From: Apilactobacillus kunkeei
GTDB lineage: Bacteria; Bacillota; Bacilli; Lactobacillales; Lactobacillaceae
DNA: 64,000 bases
Assembly (NCBI RefSeq): GCF_001308195.1
Contig: NZ_JXDF01000031.1
Span: forward strand, 1-64,000
Direction of reading: 5' to 3'
Position 1 is the first letter of the stretch; every line of letters begins with the position of its first letter. This document shows, piece by piece, positions 1 to 9,778 of this stretch. Both the position numbers and the translations under genes were made by a program. Under the pieces are notes generated by a model. That model was not told the DNA's origin. It made no database searches and saw only the letters and a program-made list of their open reading frames with translations.

Positions 1-435
1 CCTTACTGCTTACAGCTGAGCTTTCTGCCTTACTGCTTACAGCTGAGCTTTCTGCCTTACTGCTTACAGCTGAGCTTTCTGCCTTACTGCTTTCGGCTGA
101 ACTTTCTGCACTGCTACTTACAGCTGAACTTTCTGCCTTACTGCTTACAGCTGAGCTTTCTGCCTCACTGCTTACAGCTGAGCTTTCCGCCTTACTGCTT
201 TCGGCGGAACTTTCTGCACTGCTACTTACAGCTGAACTTTCCGCACTGCTACTTACAGCGGAACTTTCCGCACTGCTACTTACAGCTGAGCTTTCTGCCT
301 CACTGCTTTGCGCTGAACTTGCAGCACTGCTACTTTCGGCGCTACTGCTTTGAGCGGAACTTGCGGCACTGCTACTTTCGGCGCTACTGCTTTGAGCTGA
401 ACTTGCGGCACTGCTACTTTGTGATGATTCACTTG
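1..435. repeat. Serine-rich tandem repeats in adhesin 1
   Basis: Short tandem units encode SSKAESSAVSS and SSSAASSAQ-like peptides on the minus strand. The array continues past the window start. Such repeats are prone to slippage and to assembly collapse, so the copy number should be treated with care. Confidence 0.85.
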
Positions 436-2743
436 ATGCAGGTTTTGGAACGTAAAGGAATGAGATTTCAGTATATGTTGGTTCGGTGTCACCAAGTGGA
501 GCGGAAACATCCTTAGTAACAGTTGGATTGCTAACTAATGTGTAATTAGGAATTTGGGCTGCATTAGCAGTAACCGCTTTTTTATCAGGTTCATAGCTTC
601 CCCAAGTAACTTCACCAGTTTTTTGATTCTTAATACCCGTCTTAGTGAATGTCACATAAATATGTTGGTCATATCCTGGAATGTTTACGTATGATCCGGA
701 TGGCCCACTAGTATTTGTTTTATCCTTAGCTAAAACATTAACATCTTTTACTCTTGTTTGTGTAACTGTTTCAAGTGGATCCATGTAAACAGTCTTAACA
801 ACGTCATCCCCTAGTGGTGTTAAAGTACCAGTCATTTCACTGGTATCTTCTGGAACATAACCATCAATAGTAGGAACTGTGAACTTGTATGAAGTTTCCC
901 CACTTGAAATCTTCCATGGGTCCCAAGTGATTGAGTTATCTCGGGTGTCCTTCAAACCGCTTGAAACAAATTCAACTGAACTGCTATCAGTTTTTATCAC
1001 TTTATTAGTAGTTGAATCTACATAGTTAACAGTTGCGGTTCTAGTAACTTTTTGATCAGAAATAGAAACATATGGGTTAACTAAAGTAAATGTTGCTTGA
1101 GCTTTGGCATTGCTTGAGTCAGTAGATGTGTAGGTTAGATTTAATTGTTGTGATGCTCCTGGAGCCACCTTTATGGTTTGTCCATCGCTAACGTTTCCAT
1201 CATTTGTAACATCAACTGTAGCATTATCTAACTTTTCGTATCCGCCTGGGTTACCATTAACAGTCTTGTATACATTAACGCCATCTTTTAAACTGTTTGC
1301 AGAATATACATAAGTTCCATCTGGTTGAGTGTATGCAGTTTGGTTAGGTGCAACAATCCATGAACTTCCTGTATCGCCTTTAGCAGGAATTATCTTATAA
1401 GTGTATTCACCTATTCTTTGAGAACCATTTTGATCTATATCGCTTCGATAGTAATCACCATATCCAACGACGTGATAACTACCTGATAAATCTGTATATG
1501 GTCTGTAAGCCACAAAATCAACGATGTCTTTTGTGTAAGCGGACTTAGAAAAATCTGAATAAACAGCTCCATTATTATCAATGCCAAATGAAACACCTGG
1601 CTTATCGGTGATGTCTTCAAAAGTCACACCTTCATCATGAGATGCATATAGTTTTAAATTATTTAAATCAAAGTTTTTACCATCACTAAATAAAATTCGA
1701 GTACCATAATATCCTGCTATATTCCCACGGTTGAACTCACCTGTAACTACAAAGTATGGTTTTCCATCTTTGTTAGTATATGATGGAGAATAATATGCAC
1801 TACCGCCATCAGTATTAACATAATTGCCATTTGTATTACTTTGACTGTAATCTTTAACGTCGTCAGGGTAATTCTTAATAAAGTGGCTTGATAGATATCC
1901 AGGAATTCCGATATCATCAGGATTCTTCTTTTGGTCTTCTTCTTTAGTGTTTGGCAATACTGAAATTTGATTGCCATCGACATTTATATTTTGTTCACTT
2001 TCACCTGGTAATTGTAGTGATGAAGTGATATTCACATTGACTGGATCTGGGTTAGTTTCGTGTTCTTCACTATCACCATCCCAGTCATACTTAGGTCCCT
2101 TTACAACTAGTGATAAATTAATGTTAACTGTTCCAGGATAAAAGTCCTTATTAGTAGTTAATGTGATTGTGTTTCCAGAAATACTGTCATCAAAATTATT
2201 TTGACTTGAGTAATTTGAATATACAGAATATGAGAATACATCATTAAAACTAGTTTTTTCTGGAGTATTGACATTAATTTTAATTTGAGTTCCCTTTGGA
2301 ATCACTCTTCCAAGGCTGTCATTGTTAGTCAATGTTAATGAATAGTTAATGGATGCATCTTTCTTAACATTAGTAGTTTGAGAGCCTAGATTACTGATGG
2401 TAGCATTTACAGAGCTTTGCGGAGCTGAGTAATCACCTGATTTACTTGCTTCGATGCTTGTAGATTGACTAGCATTACTTGGTTGTGCTGACTCACTACT
2501 TTGTTGAACAGCAGAACTGTCGTTGCTTTTATCTGAAGTTGAATTGGTTGTGCTTGATGATGATTGTTTATCACTTGTACTAGTGGTTTCATCCGCGTGC
2601 GCAACAACTCCAGTTGGTAATGCGCTTGATGTTTGAGATACCACAAATCCGGTACCCAATAAAGCTACTGAGCTCATACCAATTACGACCCAGTTCTTTT
2701 TGACTTTATGTAATATCTTTTTTGATTTTACTTCCTTATTCAT
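1..2743 (-). CDS. Serine-rich-repeat surface adhesin with Mub-like repeats (3' end outside window)
   Basis: The reading frame is open from the ATG at 2743 to the window edge, giving at least 914 residues. AGGAG lies 8 nt upstream of the start. The N-terminus is a KxYKxGKxW-type signal peptide variant (HKVKKNW, then a hydrophobic stretch) with likely cleavage after VVAHA near residue 50. Residues about 55-560 are a Ser/Thr/Asn-rich extracellular region. Residues about 565-760 hold two repeats resembling Mub B2/MucBP domains (openings TRTATVNYVD and TRVKDVNVL). From about residue 770 the chain becomes a Ser-rich stalk built from SSAxSSSAES and SSKAESSAVSS units. By family this is a secreted, probably glycosylated adhesin anchored to the wall; the anchor itself lies outside the window. 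The first 20 residues nearly match those of the next adhesin, so the two are paralogues. Confidence 0.85.
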   Translation of the reverse strand, partial: MNKEVKSKKILHKVKKNWVVIGMSSVALLGTGFVVSQTSSALPTGVVAHADETTSTSDKQSSSSTTNSTSDKSNDSSAVQQSSESAQPSNASQSTSIEASKSGDYSAPQSSVNATISNLGSQTTNVKKDASINYSLTLTNNDSLGRVIPKGTQIKINVNTPEKTSFNDVFSYSVYSNYSSQNNFDDSISGNTITLTTNKDFYPGTVNINLSLVVKGPKYDWDGDSEEHETNPDPVNVNITSSLQLPGESEQNINVDGNQISVLPNTKEEDQKKNPDDIGIPGYLSSHFIKNYPDDVKDYSQSNTNGNYVNTDGGSAYYSPSYTNKDGKPYFVVTGEFNRGNIAGYYGTRILFSDGKNFDLNNLKLYASHDEGVTFEDITDKPGVSFGIDNNGAVYSDFSKSAYTKDIVDFVAYRPYTDLSGSYHVVGYGDYYRSDIDQNGSQRIGEYTYKIIPAKGDTGSSWIVAPNQTAYTQPDGTYVYSANSLKDGVNVYKTVNGNPGGYEKLDNATVDVTNDGNVSDGQTIKVAPGASQQLNLTYTSTDSSNAKAQATFTLVNPYVSISDQKVTRTATVNYVDSTTNKVIKTDSSSVEFVSSGLKDTRDNSITWDPWKISSGETSYKFTVPTIDGYVPEDTSEMTGTLTPLGDDVVKTVYMDPLETVTQTRVKDVNVLAKDKTNTSGPSGSYVNIPGYDQHIYVTFTKTGIKNQKTGEVTWGSYEPDKKAVTANAAQIPNYTLVSNPTVTKDVSAPLGDTEPTYTEISFLYVPKPASSESSQSSSAASSAQSSSAESSSAASSAQSSSAESSSAASSAQSSEAESSAVSSSAESSAVSSSAESSAVSSSAESSAESSKAESSAVSSEAESSAVSSKAESSAVSSSAESSAESSKAESSAVSSKAESSAVSSKAESSAVSSK

Positions 2744-2903
2744 AACATCCGCTCCTTTTATCTAAATCTCATAGTGTATTTTAGGTTAAAAAGATTGTGA
2801 AAACAGCATTTATAAGTTTAAGTTTGCTATGATAAATTTAAAAATTTCATTGGAATATTTAAGTCATTTGAATATTTTTTCAAACTTTTTATAACGCATA
2901 TAT

Positions 2904-2938
2904 AAAAACACCTATCTCAATAAGAGATAGGTGTTTTT
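2904..2938. terminator. Rho-independent terminator between the two adhesins
   Basis: A 15-bp perfect stem (2904-2918 with 2924-2938) has a 5-nt AATAA loop, and its arms give T runs in both directions. It lies about 180 nt past the stop of the downstream-encoded adhesin and before the start region of the first one. The rest of the 373-nt gap is AT-rich and shows no convincing gene. Confidence 0.8.
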
Positions 2939-3116
2939 ATTTTTATACATCTTGGTTTTATATTAGAAACTATCTAACTATGTGACTAGTCTTAAACTTG
3001 CATCATTTACTAAAACTTTGTGATAAACCAAAGTAGATTTTTTGTCTAAAAAATTCAAAATTTAGCAGTTGTTTTTAGTTTTCCATAATTAGAAAAAAAT
3101 CCAATTATATAAATCC

Positions 3117-5321
3117 TTAATGCTTACGTCTTCTTCTTGATGCAACAAATGCTAAACCTAAAGCCAAAGCAATCAGACTTGTACCAACAGCAACTAACAC
3201 ATTTTCATGTGTTTGATCACCGGTTTGTGGTAAACGTTTTGCATCTTTGTTGTTTACTAATGAATTTGAAGCATTACTTTCGTGATGTCGAGTTTCATGA
3301 GTAGAGGCAGATGAGCTTTCTGCGCTACTGTTTTCTGCGGAACTTTGTGCTGAGCTTTCTGCTTTACTGCTTTCAGCAGAACTTTGTGCACTGCTGCTTT
3401 CTGCTTTACTGCTTTCAGCAGAACTTTGTGCACTGCTGCTTTCTGTAGAACTGTGTGCTGAGCTTGCTGCTTTACTGCTTTCAGCTGAACTTTGTGCGCT
3501 ACTGTTTTCTGTTGAGCTTTGCGCTGAACTTTCCGCCTTGCTGCTTTCAGTGGAACTTTGTGCGCTACTGTTTTCTGTTGAACTTTGTGCTGAACTTTCC
3601 GCCTTGCTGCTTTCAGCAGAACTTTGTGCGCTGCTGTTTTCTGTAGAACTTTGCGCTGAGCTTTCTGCTTTACTGCTTTCAGTGGAACTCTCTGCACTAC
3701 TACTTGCAGATGAGCTTTGTGTACTGCCGTTTTCTGTTGAACTTTGCGCTGAGCTTTGTGCACTATTACTTGCAGATGAACTTTGTGCACTGCTGTTTTC
3801 TGCAGAACTTTGTGCTGAACTTTCCGCCTTGCTGCTTTCAGCAGAACTTTGTGCGCTACTGTTTTCTGTTGAACTTTGTGCTGAACTTTCCGCCTTGCTG
3901 CTTTCAGCGGAACTTTGTGCGCTACTGTTTTCTGTTGAACTTTGCGCTGAACTTTCAGCTTTGCTGCTTTCAGCAGAACTTTGTGCGCTACTGTTTTCTG
4001 TTGAGCTTTGTGCTGAGCTTTCCGCCTTGCTGCTTTCAGCAGAACTCTCTGCACTGCTACTTGCAGATGAGCTTTGTGCGCTACTGTTTTCTGTTGAACT
4101 TTGCGCGGAACTTTCAGCCTTGCTGCTTTCAGCGGAACTTTGTGTTGAGCTTTGTGCACTGCTACTTGCAGATGAACTTTGTGCGCTACTACTTTCTGGG
4201 TTTAATTGTGAACCAGGAACATATTGATTCTCAATCGATTTTTTCCCATCTTCTTGAGCTTTAGTTACTCCATCAGAAGTAGTTTGTTGTTGAACATTAT
4301 CATATGCTTTTTGCAACTCATCAGAAACCTTTTGGTTTTGATCATTTTTTTGTTCGTTTGTTAATTTATCATCATTATTAATTTTATTTGTTGTGTCAGT
4401 TGCTGTGTTCTTAAGTTGATCCATTGCTGATTGTTGGGATAAATAAATTGGATCAGCTGAATAAGAAAAGCTATCTAATTGGACTTGTTGTAAGTTGTGA
4501 CTCAATCCGGTAGCAGCACTAATTACTAGCACCATATTTTGACTGTTACCATCATACGTTTTTGTCCATGTTTGGTTATCATAAGTGACAGTAAATTGCT
4601 TAGTTGATGCATTGTAAGAAAAGTCAAACGGTAATAGTTGAGCGTCCTTATTTAAAATACTGGATTTATCTTGAATGAATCGTACTGATGATTCGTTCTT
4701 TAGTTGTTCTGAGTTACCACTACCGTCGGTGTAGGTAAATGCTCCAAACGGTGCATCACCTTGACCATCAAGTTTTGCATTATCACCATTTGGCAATGGA
4801 TCGTCGCCATGATTATAAAAAGTATCAAGTTTAAATCCAACAGCATTCGGAATTCCCCACATACCAACAGATGCTCCTGAACTAATAGCGGTTTTAACAG
4901 AGTTTGGATGCAAGAAGATTGCTAGACCATCGGCTCCACCTTCTATATCAGTCTTATCCCCAAGATAAATTGAACCCTTAAGGTCAAAACTTCTATTCAT
5001 TGAAATTTTATTTTTTAGCGAAACACCACCACTTTGAGAAACATTATCAGTTGTAAGTGTAATAACACCATTTTCTTGATTGTATGAAGCATTATTTAAA
5101 GTGTCAAAATAGTTATTAAAATTATTCTTATCAATATTGATATTCACAGGACCTTGGTTGTCCAAGGTGTCAGCATGAACGACAACATTTGAAGATACGA
5201 TGTTGGTATCTTGTAATGTAGTATATCCTGCACCTAATAATGATACTGTCGCCATTCCAATAACGACCCAGTTCTTTTTAACTTTATGCAATATCTTTTT
5301 TTCTTTAGTTTCTTTGTTCAT
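3117..5321 (-). CDS. LPxTG serine-rich-repeat adhesin with L-type lectin-like domain
   Basis: The protein has 734 residues. I start it at the ATG at 5321, because GGAGGAG lies 6 nt upstream and MNKE matches the paralogous adhesin; an upstream in-frame ATG at 5336 is too close to that site. A KxYKxGKxW-like signal peptide has likely cleavage after VVVHA (residue 50). Residues about 55-285 resemble a legume/L-type lectin fold (GADGLAIFLH, GFKLDTFYN), which suggests carbohydrate binding. A short coiled segment (about 290-375) follows. The stalk (about 380-680) is built of AQSSAESSKAESS and AQSSTENSS units. The chain ends with LPQTG (about 697-701), a hydrophobic helix and RRRRKH, a sortase A wall anchor. 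Adhesins of this type often use the accessory Sec system, which is not in this window. Confidence 0.93.
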   Translation of the reverse strand: MNKETKEKKILHKVKKNWVVIGMATVSLLGAGYTTLQDTNIVSSNVVVHADTLDNQGPVNINIDKNNFNNYFDTLNNASYNQENGVITLTTDNVSQSGGVSLKNKISMNRSFDLKGSIYLGDKTDIEGGADGLAIFLHPNSVKTAISSGASVGMWGIPNAVGFKLDTFYNHGDDPLPNGDNAKLDGQGDAPFGAFTYTDGSGNSEQLKNESSVRFIQDKSSILNKDAQLLPFDFSYNASTKQFTVTYDNQTWTKTYDGNSQNMVLVISAATGLSHNLQQVQLDSFSYSADPIYLSQQSAMDQLKNTATDTTNKINNDDKLTNEQKNDQNQKVSDELQKAYDNVQQQTTSDGVTKAQEDGKKSIENQYVPGSQLNPESSSAQSSSASSSAQSSTQSSAESSKAESSAQSSTENSSAQSSSASSSAESSAESSKAESSAQSSTENSSAQSSAESSKAESSAQSSTENSSAQSSAESSKAESSAQSSTENSSAQSSAESSKAESSAQSSAENSSAQSSSASNSAQSSAQSSTENGSTQSSSASSSAESSTESSKAESSAQSSTENSSAQSSAESSKAESSAQSSTENSSAQSSTESSKAESSAQSSTENSSAQSSAESSKAASSAHSSTESSSAQSSAESSKAESSSAQSSAESSKAESSAQSSAENSSAESSSASTHETRHHESNASNSLVNNKDAKRLPQTGDQTHENVLVAVGTSLIALALGLAFVASRRRRKH
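3310..4195. repeat. Tandem repeats encoding the Ser-rich stalk of adhesin 2
   Basis: Units of roughly 63 nt encode SSAQSSAESSKAESSAQSS/TENSS with small variations. The regular codon pattern also opens long spurious frames on the opposite strand. Copy number probably varies between strains. Confidence 0.9.
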
Positions 5322-5430
5322 TATGGTCTCCTCCATCTTTTCTATTAATGTTAATTTTAGATGAAAAACGGCATCATTGCAGTATATATAACATTAAGAA
5401 TATCTAAAGATTTTTAAGAAAAAATATACA

Positions 5431-5462
5431 AAAAAGTCCTAAGATTAAACTTAGGACTTTTT
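5431..5462. terminator. Bidirectional-looking terminator after mleR
   Basis: The 13-bp stem AAAAAGTCCTAAG/CTTAGGACTTTTT has a 6-nt loop. It lies 5 nt downstream of the mleR stop on the minus strand. Confidence 0.85.
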
Positions 5463-5466
5463 ATAG

Positions 5467-6348
5467 TTATCTTTTAAGTGAATCTCTAATGACATCTAAA
5501 ACTTCCTTTTGGAAGTCATTGAAGTAATGTGATTTTAGGTAAACCAGGTTGGTAACAAACATTGGCATATCTTCATCTAAGAATTCCAATTTCACTACCC
5601 CATCTGGAACCTGAACTAGTGAGTTAAAGAATCCGACACCAACGTTGTTGGAAATCAGACTCATGATGTTGTTGGTTTCATTTGATCTGAAAATCACGTT
5701 TGGATGAAATGAATTGCGCTTAGCTAATTGGTTAAAGGATTCGTTTTGGGTAAAACCTTGTTTGAATAGTACAAAGTCTTCCTTGGCTAGGTCAGCAAAA
5801 TGAATCTTCCCTTCATTAGCTAATGGATGGTCCTTTGAAACGTATGCACAGAATGGAATTCTTTCGATTTCTTCTGTTTCGATATCTGGATCTTCCAATG
5901 GGTTGTTAGAACCTAGCAATGCTAAATCTAATTCCCCATTCTTCAAGGCCGACTTGGTCGTTTCAGATCCATATTCATAGGTAATAATACTATTTAATAA
6001 TTTTCTTTCCTTTAAATGTTGAGCAATTGTAGGAAAGTATCTCGTTTCAATAATTGGTGGTAGTCCGATTGAAACTTTTTTGGCCTTCAAGTTGGCGATA
6101 TTGCGCTTAGCAACGTCAAAATGACGAATGATTGCGCGAGCGTGGTTCAACAATTGTTTTCCACTATCGGTTACAATGAGTTCGCCATGGGTACGATGTC
6201 TAATAATCAACTTAGCGTCCATCTCTTTTTCCAATCGTTGCAGAGCAAAAGTAATGGTAGGTTGACTTACCTTAAATTCTTCAGCAACTTTCGAAAAAAC
6301 TTTTAATTCCGTTAAGCTTATAAAATATTCTAGGTCTCTGGTGTTCAT
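5467..6348 (-). CDS. mleR: LysR-family regulator of malolactic fermentation
   Basis: The protein has 293 residues, the usual LysR length. An N-terminal winged helix-turn-helix (about residues 1-60, MNTRDLEYFISLTE...SQPTITFALQRLE) is followed by a LysR substrate-binding domain (about 90-290). It is transcribed divergently from the malolactic enzyme gene, with 137 bp between the starts. That is the classical mleR/mleS arrangement, in which MleR with malate activates mleS. The assignment rests on LysR architecture plus context; the effector cannot be read from the sequence. Confidence 0.85.
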   Translation of the reverse strand: MNTRDLEYFISLTELKVFSKVAEEFKVSQPTITFALQRLEKEMDAKLIIRHRTHGELIVTDSGKQLLNHARAIIRHFDVAKRNIANLKAKKVSIGLPPIIETRYFPTIAQHLKERKLLNSIITYEYGSETTKSALKNGELDLALLGSNNPLEDPDIETEEIERIPFCAYVSKDHPLANEGKIHFADLAKEDFVLFKQGFTQNESFNQLAKRNSFHPNVIFRSNETNNIMSLISNNVGVGFFNSLVQVPDGVVKLEFLDEDMPMFVTNLVYLKSHYFNDFQKEVLDVIRDSLKR

Positions 6349-6392
6349 AAAAAACGCCTCCCAGCGTTGATATAAAAAGGTTTTATTTTTAG

Positions 6393-6468
6393 ATATAAAT
6401 TATATTTATTATAACACTAAGTTTTGACTATAAAAATACCCATGTATTATTATCTATATATAAATTAT
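6393..6468. promoter_or_regulatory. mleR/mleS divergent control region with 11-bp direct repeats
   Basis: ATATAAATTAT occurs at 6393-6403 and again at 6458-6468, flanking a likely mleS promoter (TTGACT at 6424, TATTAT at 6445; spacer only 15 nt). These are candidate MleR contact sites, but AT-rich DNA makes chance repeats possible. Confidence 0.35.
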
Positions 6469-6485
6469 GAAAAGAGGTAAGCACT

Positions 6486-8114
6486 ATGTCTTTTGGATAT
6501 GATATTTTAAACAATCCTTTCAAGAATAAGGGTACTGCATTTACTAAAGAAGAAAGAAAAGAACTTGGTTTAGAAGGAATGCTTCCACCATACGTTCAAA
6601 CTTTACAAGAACAAGTGGACCAAGCTTACGCTCAATTCCAAAGCAAACCATCAGATTTAGAAAAACGTGTTTTCTTAATGACTCTATTTAACGAAAACCG
6701 TGTTCTATTCTACAAGTTATTCTCACAACACGTTGTTGAATTTATGCCAATCGTATACGATCCAACAATCGCTGAAACTATTGAAAACTACAGTGAACTA
6801 TTCGTTCAACCACAAAACGCTACATTCTTATCAATCGATGATGATCTAGATTCAATTAAGACTTCATTAAAGAATGCTGCTGAAGGCAGAGACATTCGTC
6901 TAATCGTAGTTACTGATGCTGAAGGTATCTTAGGTATTGGTGACTGGGCTACTAACGGTGTTGATATCGCTGTTGGTAAACTAATGGTTTACACTGCCGC
7001 TGCTGGTATCGATCCTAGCCAAGTTCTACCTGTTGTGCTAGATGCTGGTACTAACAACGAAGAATTACTTAAGGACCCAATGTACTTAGGTAACAGACAC
7101 GAACGTGTTTACGGTGAAAAATACCACAAGTTCGTTGATACTTTCGTAGAAGACGCTGAAGAAATGTTCCCAGAAATGTACCTACATTTCGAAGACTTCG
7201 GTCGTAGCAACGCTGCTGAAATTCTAGACAGATACAAAGACAAGTACACTGTATTCAATGATGATATCCAAGGTACTGGTATCATCGTTCTAGCAGGTAT
7301 CTTAGGTGCATTAAACATTTCTGGTGAAGAAATGAAGGACCAAACTTACGTATCATTTGGTGCAGGTTCAGCCGGTACTGGTATCGTTTCTCGTGTATAC
7401 GATGAATTCGTACAACAAGGTATGGACCCAGAAGAAGCTAAGAAGCACTTCTACCTAGTTGACAAGCAAGGTCTATTGTTCGATGACGACGATACTTTGA
7501 CTCCTCAACAAAAACCATTTGCTAGAAGCCGTAGCGAATTTGATAACGCAGATTCACTAACCACTCTAGAAGCAGTTGTTAAAGAAGTTCACCCAACTAT
7601 CCTAGTTGGTACTTCAACTCAACCAAACACTTTCACTGAAGAAATCGTTAAGGACATGGCTGCTCACACTGAACGTCCAATTATCTTCCCTATCTCAAAC
7701 CCAACTAAGTTGGCTGAAGCTAAGGCTGAAGACTTACTAAAATGGACTGACGGTAAAGCTCTTATCGGTACTGGTATCCCAGTTAACGATATTGAATACA
7801 ACGGTACTACTTACCAAATCGGTCAAGCTAACAACGCCCTTGTATACCCAGGTCTAGGTCTAGGTGCAATTGCTGCTACAGCAACTGTTCTAGATGACGA
7901 AATGATTTCCGCAGCTGCCCACTCACTTGGTGGTATTGTCGACACTGACAAACCAGGTGCTGCTGTCTTACCTCCAGTTTCTAAGTTGGATCAATTCTCA
8001 ACTACTGTAGCTAAGGCTGTTGCCGATAGCGCTGTAAAACGTGGTCTTACACGTGAAGACATCAAAGATGTTGATAAAGCTATCGAAGATACTAAGTGGG
8101 AACCTAAGTATTAA
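6486..8114 (+). CDS. mleS: Malolactic enzyme
   Basis: The 542-residue protein has the length typical of malolactic enzymes. It converts L-malate directly to L-lactate and CO2 in the cytoplasm, using NAD and Mn2+. It belongs to the malic-enzyme fold: the N-terminal domain contains [16 protein letters not shown], and the metal/NAD segment reads [10 protein letters not shown] (about 256-265), followed by a Rossmann motif [17 protein letters not shown] lies 7 nt before the ATG. Codon use is strongly biased, as in highly expressed genes. No malate permease (mleP) follows; a terminator comes right after the gene, so malate uptake must be encoded elsewhere. Confidence 0.95.
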   Translation: MSFGYDILNNPFKNKGTAFTKEERKELGLEGMLPPYVQTLQEQVDQAYAQFQSKPSDLEKRVFLMTLFNENRVLFYKLFSQHVVEFMPIVYDPTIAETIENYSELFVQPQNATFLSIDDDLDSIKTSLKNAAEGRDIRLIVVTDAEGILGIGDWATNGVDIAVGKLMVYTAAAGIDPSQVLPVVLDAGTNNEELLKDPMYLGNRHERVYGEKYHKFVDTFVEDAEEMFPEMYLHFEDFGRSNAAEILDRYKDKYTVFNDDIQGTGIIVLAGILGALNISGEEMKDQTYVSFGAGSAGTGIVSRVYDEFVQQGMDPEEAKKHFYLVDKQGLLFDDDDTLTPQQKPFARSRSEFDNADSLTTLEAVVKEVHPTILVGTSTQPNTFTEEIVKDMAAHTERPIIFPISNPTKLAEAKAEDLLKWTDGKALIGTGIPVNDIEYNGTTYQIGQANNALVYPGLGLGAIAATATVLDDEMISAAAHSLGGIVDTDKPGAAVLPPVSKLDQFSTTVAKAVADSAVKRGLTREDIKDVDKAIEDTKWEPKY

Positions 8115-8140
8115 TCTCTCTTTTAGATGATGTGTGTATA

Positions 8141-8169
8141 AAAAAAGACGCCGAAGGGCGTCTTTTTTT
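8141..8169 (+). terminator. Terminator after mleS (shared with the convergent metF-like gene)
   Basis: The stem GACGCC-GAAG-GGCGTC is flanked by A6 and T7, so it can act in both directions. It is placed between two convergent genes. Confidence 0.9.
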
Positions 8170-8174
8170 GTGCG

Positions 8175-8942
8175 CTAAATTTTATTAATCATCTTTTCAG
8201 TGTTTTCCGCATTATTTAATGAATACAAATGAATGTGGCTAGCACCCGATTGTTTGATTTTATTAATCATCCCCGCGGTGTATTGCACACCATCATCACC
8301 GAACTCATCGCCATGATGATTCATCAAAGCATTCAGTTCATCTGGAGCAGTCGAATGAGTCATGTTTAGCATCTTTTCTGCTTGTGATATCGAAATTACC
8401 GGCATAATCCCAAACCAGATTGGCGTATCGATTTCAATTTGATTTAAATAATCAACGTAATCATTTGCGTCAAAGCTAAACTGTGAAATCAGATTCGTGC
8501 ATCCCTTTTCAATCTTTTGTCTCAACCATTTCATTTCTTCGTCACTACTATTTAAGTAGCAAGTGCCAGAGATATTCACATGTGGATATTGTTGTTTGAT
8601 AAATTCAATTAGTCGATCAGCATGTGGAAATGTCACCGCCGTATCTTTTTGCGATAACTTATCCCCACGCAGTGCCAGCACGCTGTGGATATCGTGTTGT
8701 TGCATCAAATCAATCATCTCTTGGACTCGTTTTTCATCCTTGTCGATTCCAGTCAGATGAATGACGACATCAACGGATGAATTGGCATGAATGTAGTCGG
8801 CAATTTGAATGCTTTGTAGCAGGTTATCCATGTCGTGATTTCTATCGGTAATCGAGATGAATTCTGGATTTAGTTTTAATAAACCATCCAGGTTAACTTG
8901 ATCAATGTTGGGTGTAATCTCAAAAGAATATTGTAAGGACAT
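8175..8942 (-). CDS. Methylenetetrahydrofolate reductase family protein
   Basis: The protein has 255 residues and a MetF-like TIM-barrel pattern: the N-terminal FEITPN strand, a mid-protein ALRGD motif (the FAD/folate-binding region of MetF) and ISQFSFDANDY after it. MetF reduces 5,10-methylene-THF to 5-methyl-THF for methionine synthesis. The protein is shorter than E. coli MetF (about 296 residues). No methionine synthase gene lies beside it, so its role is inferred from family only. The ATG at 8942 is preceded by AGGAG. Confidence 0.75.
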   Translation of the reverse strand: MSLQYSFEITPNIDQVNLDGLLKLNPEFISITDRNHDMDNLLQSIQIADYIHANSSVDVVIHLTGIDKDEKRVQEMIDLMQQHDIHSVLALRGDKLSQKDTAVTFPHADRLIEFIKQQYPHVNISGTCYLNSSDEEMKWLRQKIEKGCTNLISQFSFDANDYVDYLNQIEIDTPIWFGIMPVISISQAEKMLNMTHSTAPDELNALMNHHGDEFGDDGVQYTAGMINKIKQSGASHIHLYSLNNAENTEKMINKI

Positions 8943-8991
8943 GCGAATCTCCTTTTTGATTAATTATTGTTTTCATTATATACCATCCGTA

Positions 8992-9021
8992 TAAAAAAAG
9001 GCCTCCTTTTATAGAAAGCCT
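8992..9021 (-). terminator. Terminator after the small membrane-protein gene
   Basis: On the minus strand a 9-bp stem (AGGCTTTCT/AGGAGGCCT with G-T pairs, loop ATAAA) is followed by seven T residues. Confidence 0.65.
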
Positions 9022-9061
9022 CTTTTGTCTTTATTTCCACAAGTCAAATCGTCCGCATAAT

Positions 9062-9223
9062 TTATTTACGTCTTTTGCTGATATATGTCGAAGCAAGGCA
9101 GATTAAATTCAAGACAAATAGAATAATAAACGCAGTATTTTGATATTTATGTGGGCCAAATAAGTACATCCCTGTCAAAACAGAAACTATTATCAAATTA
9201 ATATATCTTAAAAGCTTAATCAT
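9062..9223 (-). CDS. Small two-helix membrane protein, unknown
   Basis: From the ATG at 9223 the product is 53 residues, with two hydrophobic helices separated by a GPHKYQN turn and a basic KRRK end. A longer frame from 9271 adds 16 polar residues but lacks a ribosome site; GGGAAA precedes the inner ATG. I do not recognise the family. A terminator follows, which supports a real transcript. Confidence 0.5.
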   Translation of the reverse strand: MIKLLRYINLIIVSVLTGMYLFGPHKYQNTAFIILFVLNLICLASTYISKRRK

Positions 9224-9361
9224 ACCGATTTCCCACTTTCGCTTTTGAATAGTTAAATATTTTGAAATCATAATAGCATACTATTAAAAGATTTCCATAT
9301 AAAAAATAATTTTGGTATATACTACTATATAAGTTCAAATGATTTCACACGGAGAAAATAA

Positions 9362-9733
9362 ATGATTAATATAATTAAGCAATTTTTCAAATTCGGTATC
9401 GTTGGATTTATTAACACTGTACTAACCTATTTAATTTATACGTGCCTATGGCGGATTACATCTCCTACCATTGCCATGGCAATTGGGTATGGAACCACTA
9501 CTTTGATTGGTTTAACCATCAATAAAAAGTGGGTATTCAAAACTAGTGGTAACGTTACTAGAACTGCAATTAAATATTATTCTACCTACGTATTCACATG
9601 GTGTTTAACAGTACTATTAACCTACCTATTATCTGTCTACACATCTATTAACGAACAAATTGTCCCGGTACTAACATTAATTGTGACCGTTCCAGTTAAC
9701 TTTGTACTAAGCAAACTATGGGTATTCAAATAA
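9362..9733 (+). CDS. GtrA-like membrane protein
   Basis: The protein has 123 residues and about four transmembrane helices. It opens IIKQFFKFGIVGFINTVLTYLIY and contains INKKWVFK and, at its end, LSKLWVFK, both typical of GtrA/DPMS-like proteins. Family members move or flip polyprenyl-linked sugars for glycosylation of teichoic acid or surface polysaccharide. It stands alone here, so the substrate is unknown. GGAG lies 9 nt before the ATG. Confidence 0.85.
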   Translation: MINIIKQFFKFGIVGFINTVLTYLIYTCLWRITSPTIAMAIGYGTTTLIGLTINKKWVFKTSGNVTRTAIKYYSTYVFTWCLTVLLTYLLSVYTSINEQIVPVLTLIVTVPVNFVLSKLWVFK

Positions 9734-9768
9734 AAAAGAGACCGTTCCTACCAAACGGTCTCTTTTTT
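9732..9768. terminator. Shared terminator, gtrA-like and clpL (convergent)
   Basis: A 15-bp stem AAAAAAGAGACCGTT/AACGGTCTCTTTTTT with a 7-nt loop lies between two convergent genes and has T runs in both directions. Confidence 0.9.
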
Positions 9769-9778
9769 ATTATTCAGA

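Noticed and set aside
1435-2646. Three shorter minus-strand frames inside adhesin 1
   Set aside because: They lie in one alternative frame of a long open reading frame and lack ribosome sites and sensible composition.
3257-4159. 300-codon minus-strand frame within adhesin 2
   Set aside because: It is a frame shifted from the repeats of the real gene and lies wholly inside it.
1-4195. CRISPR-like array in the repeats
   Set aside because: The repeats are contiguous, in frame and coding for Ser-rich protein, without unique spacers.
3538-4227. Long plus-strand frame (229 codons) opposite the adhesin stalk
   Set aside because: It is the reverse complement of the regular Ser-rich repeats, gives monotonous LCALLFSVELCAE-type sequence, and has no ribosome site.
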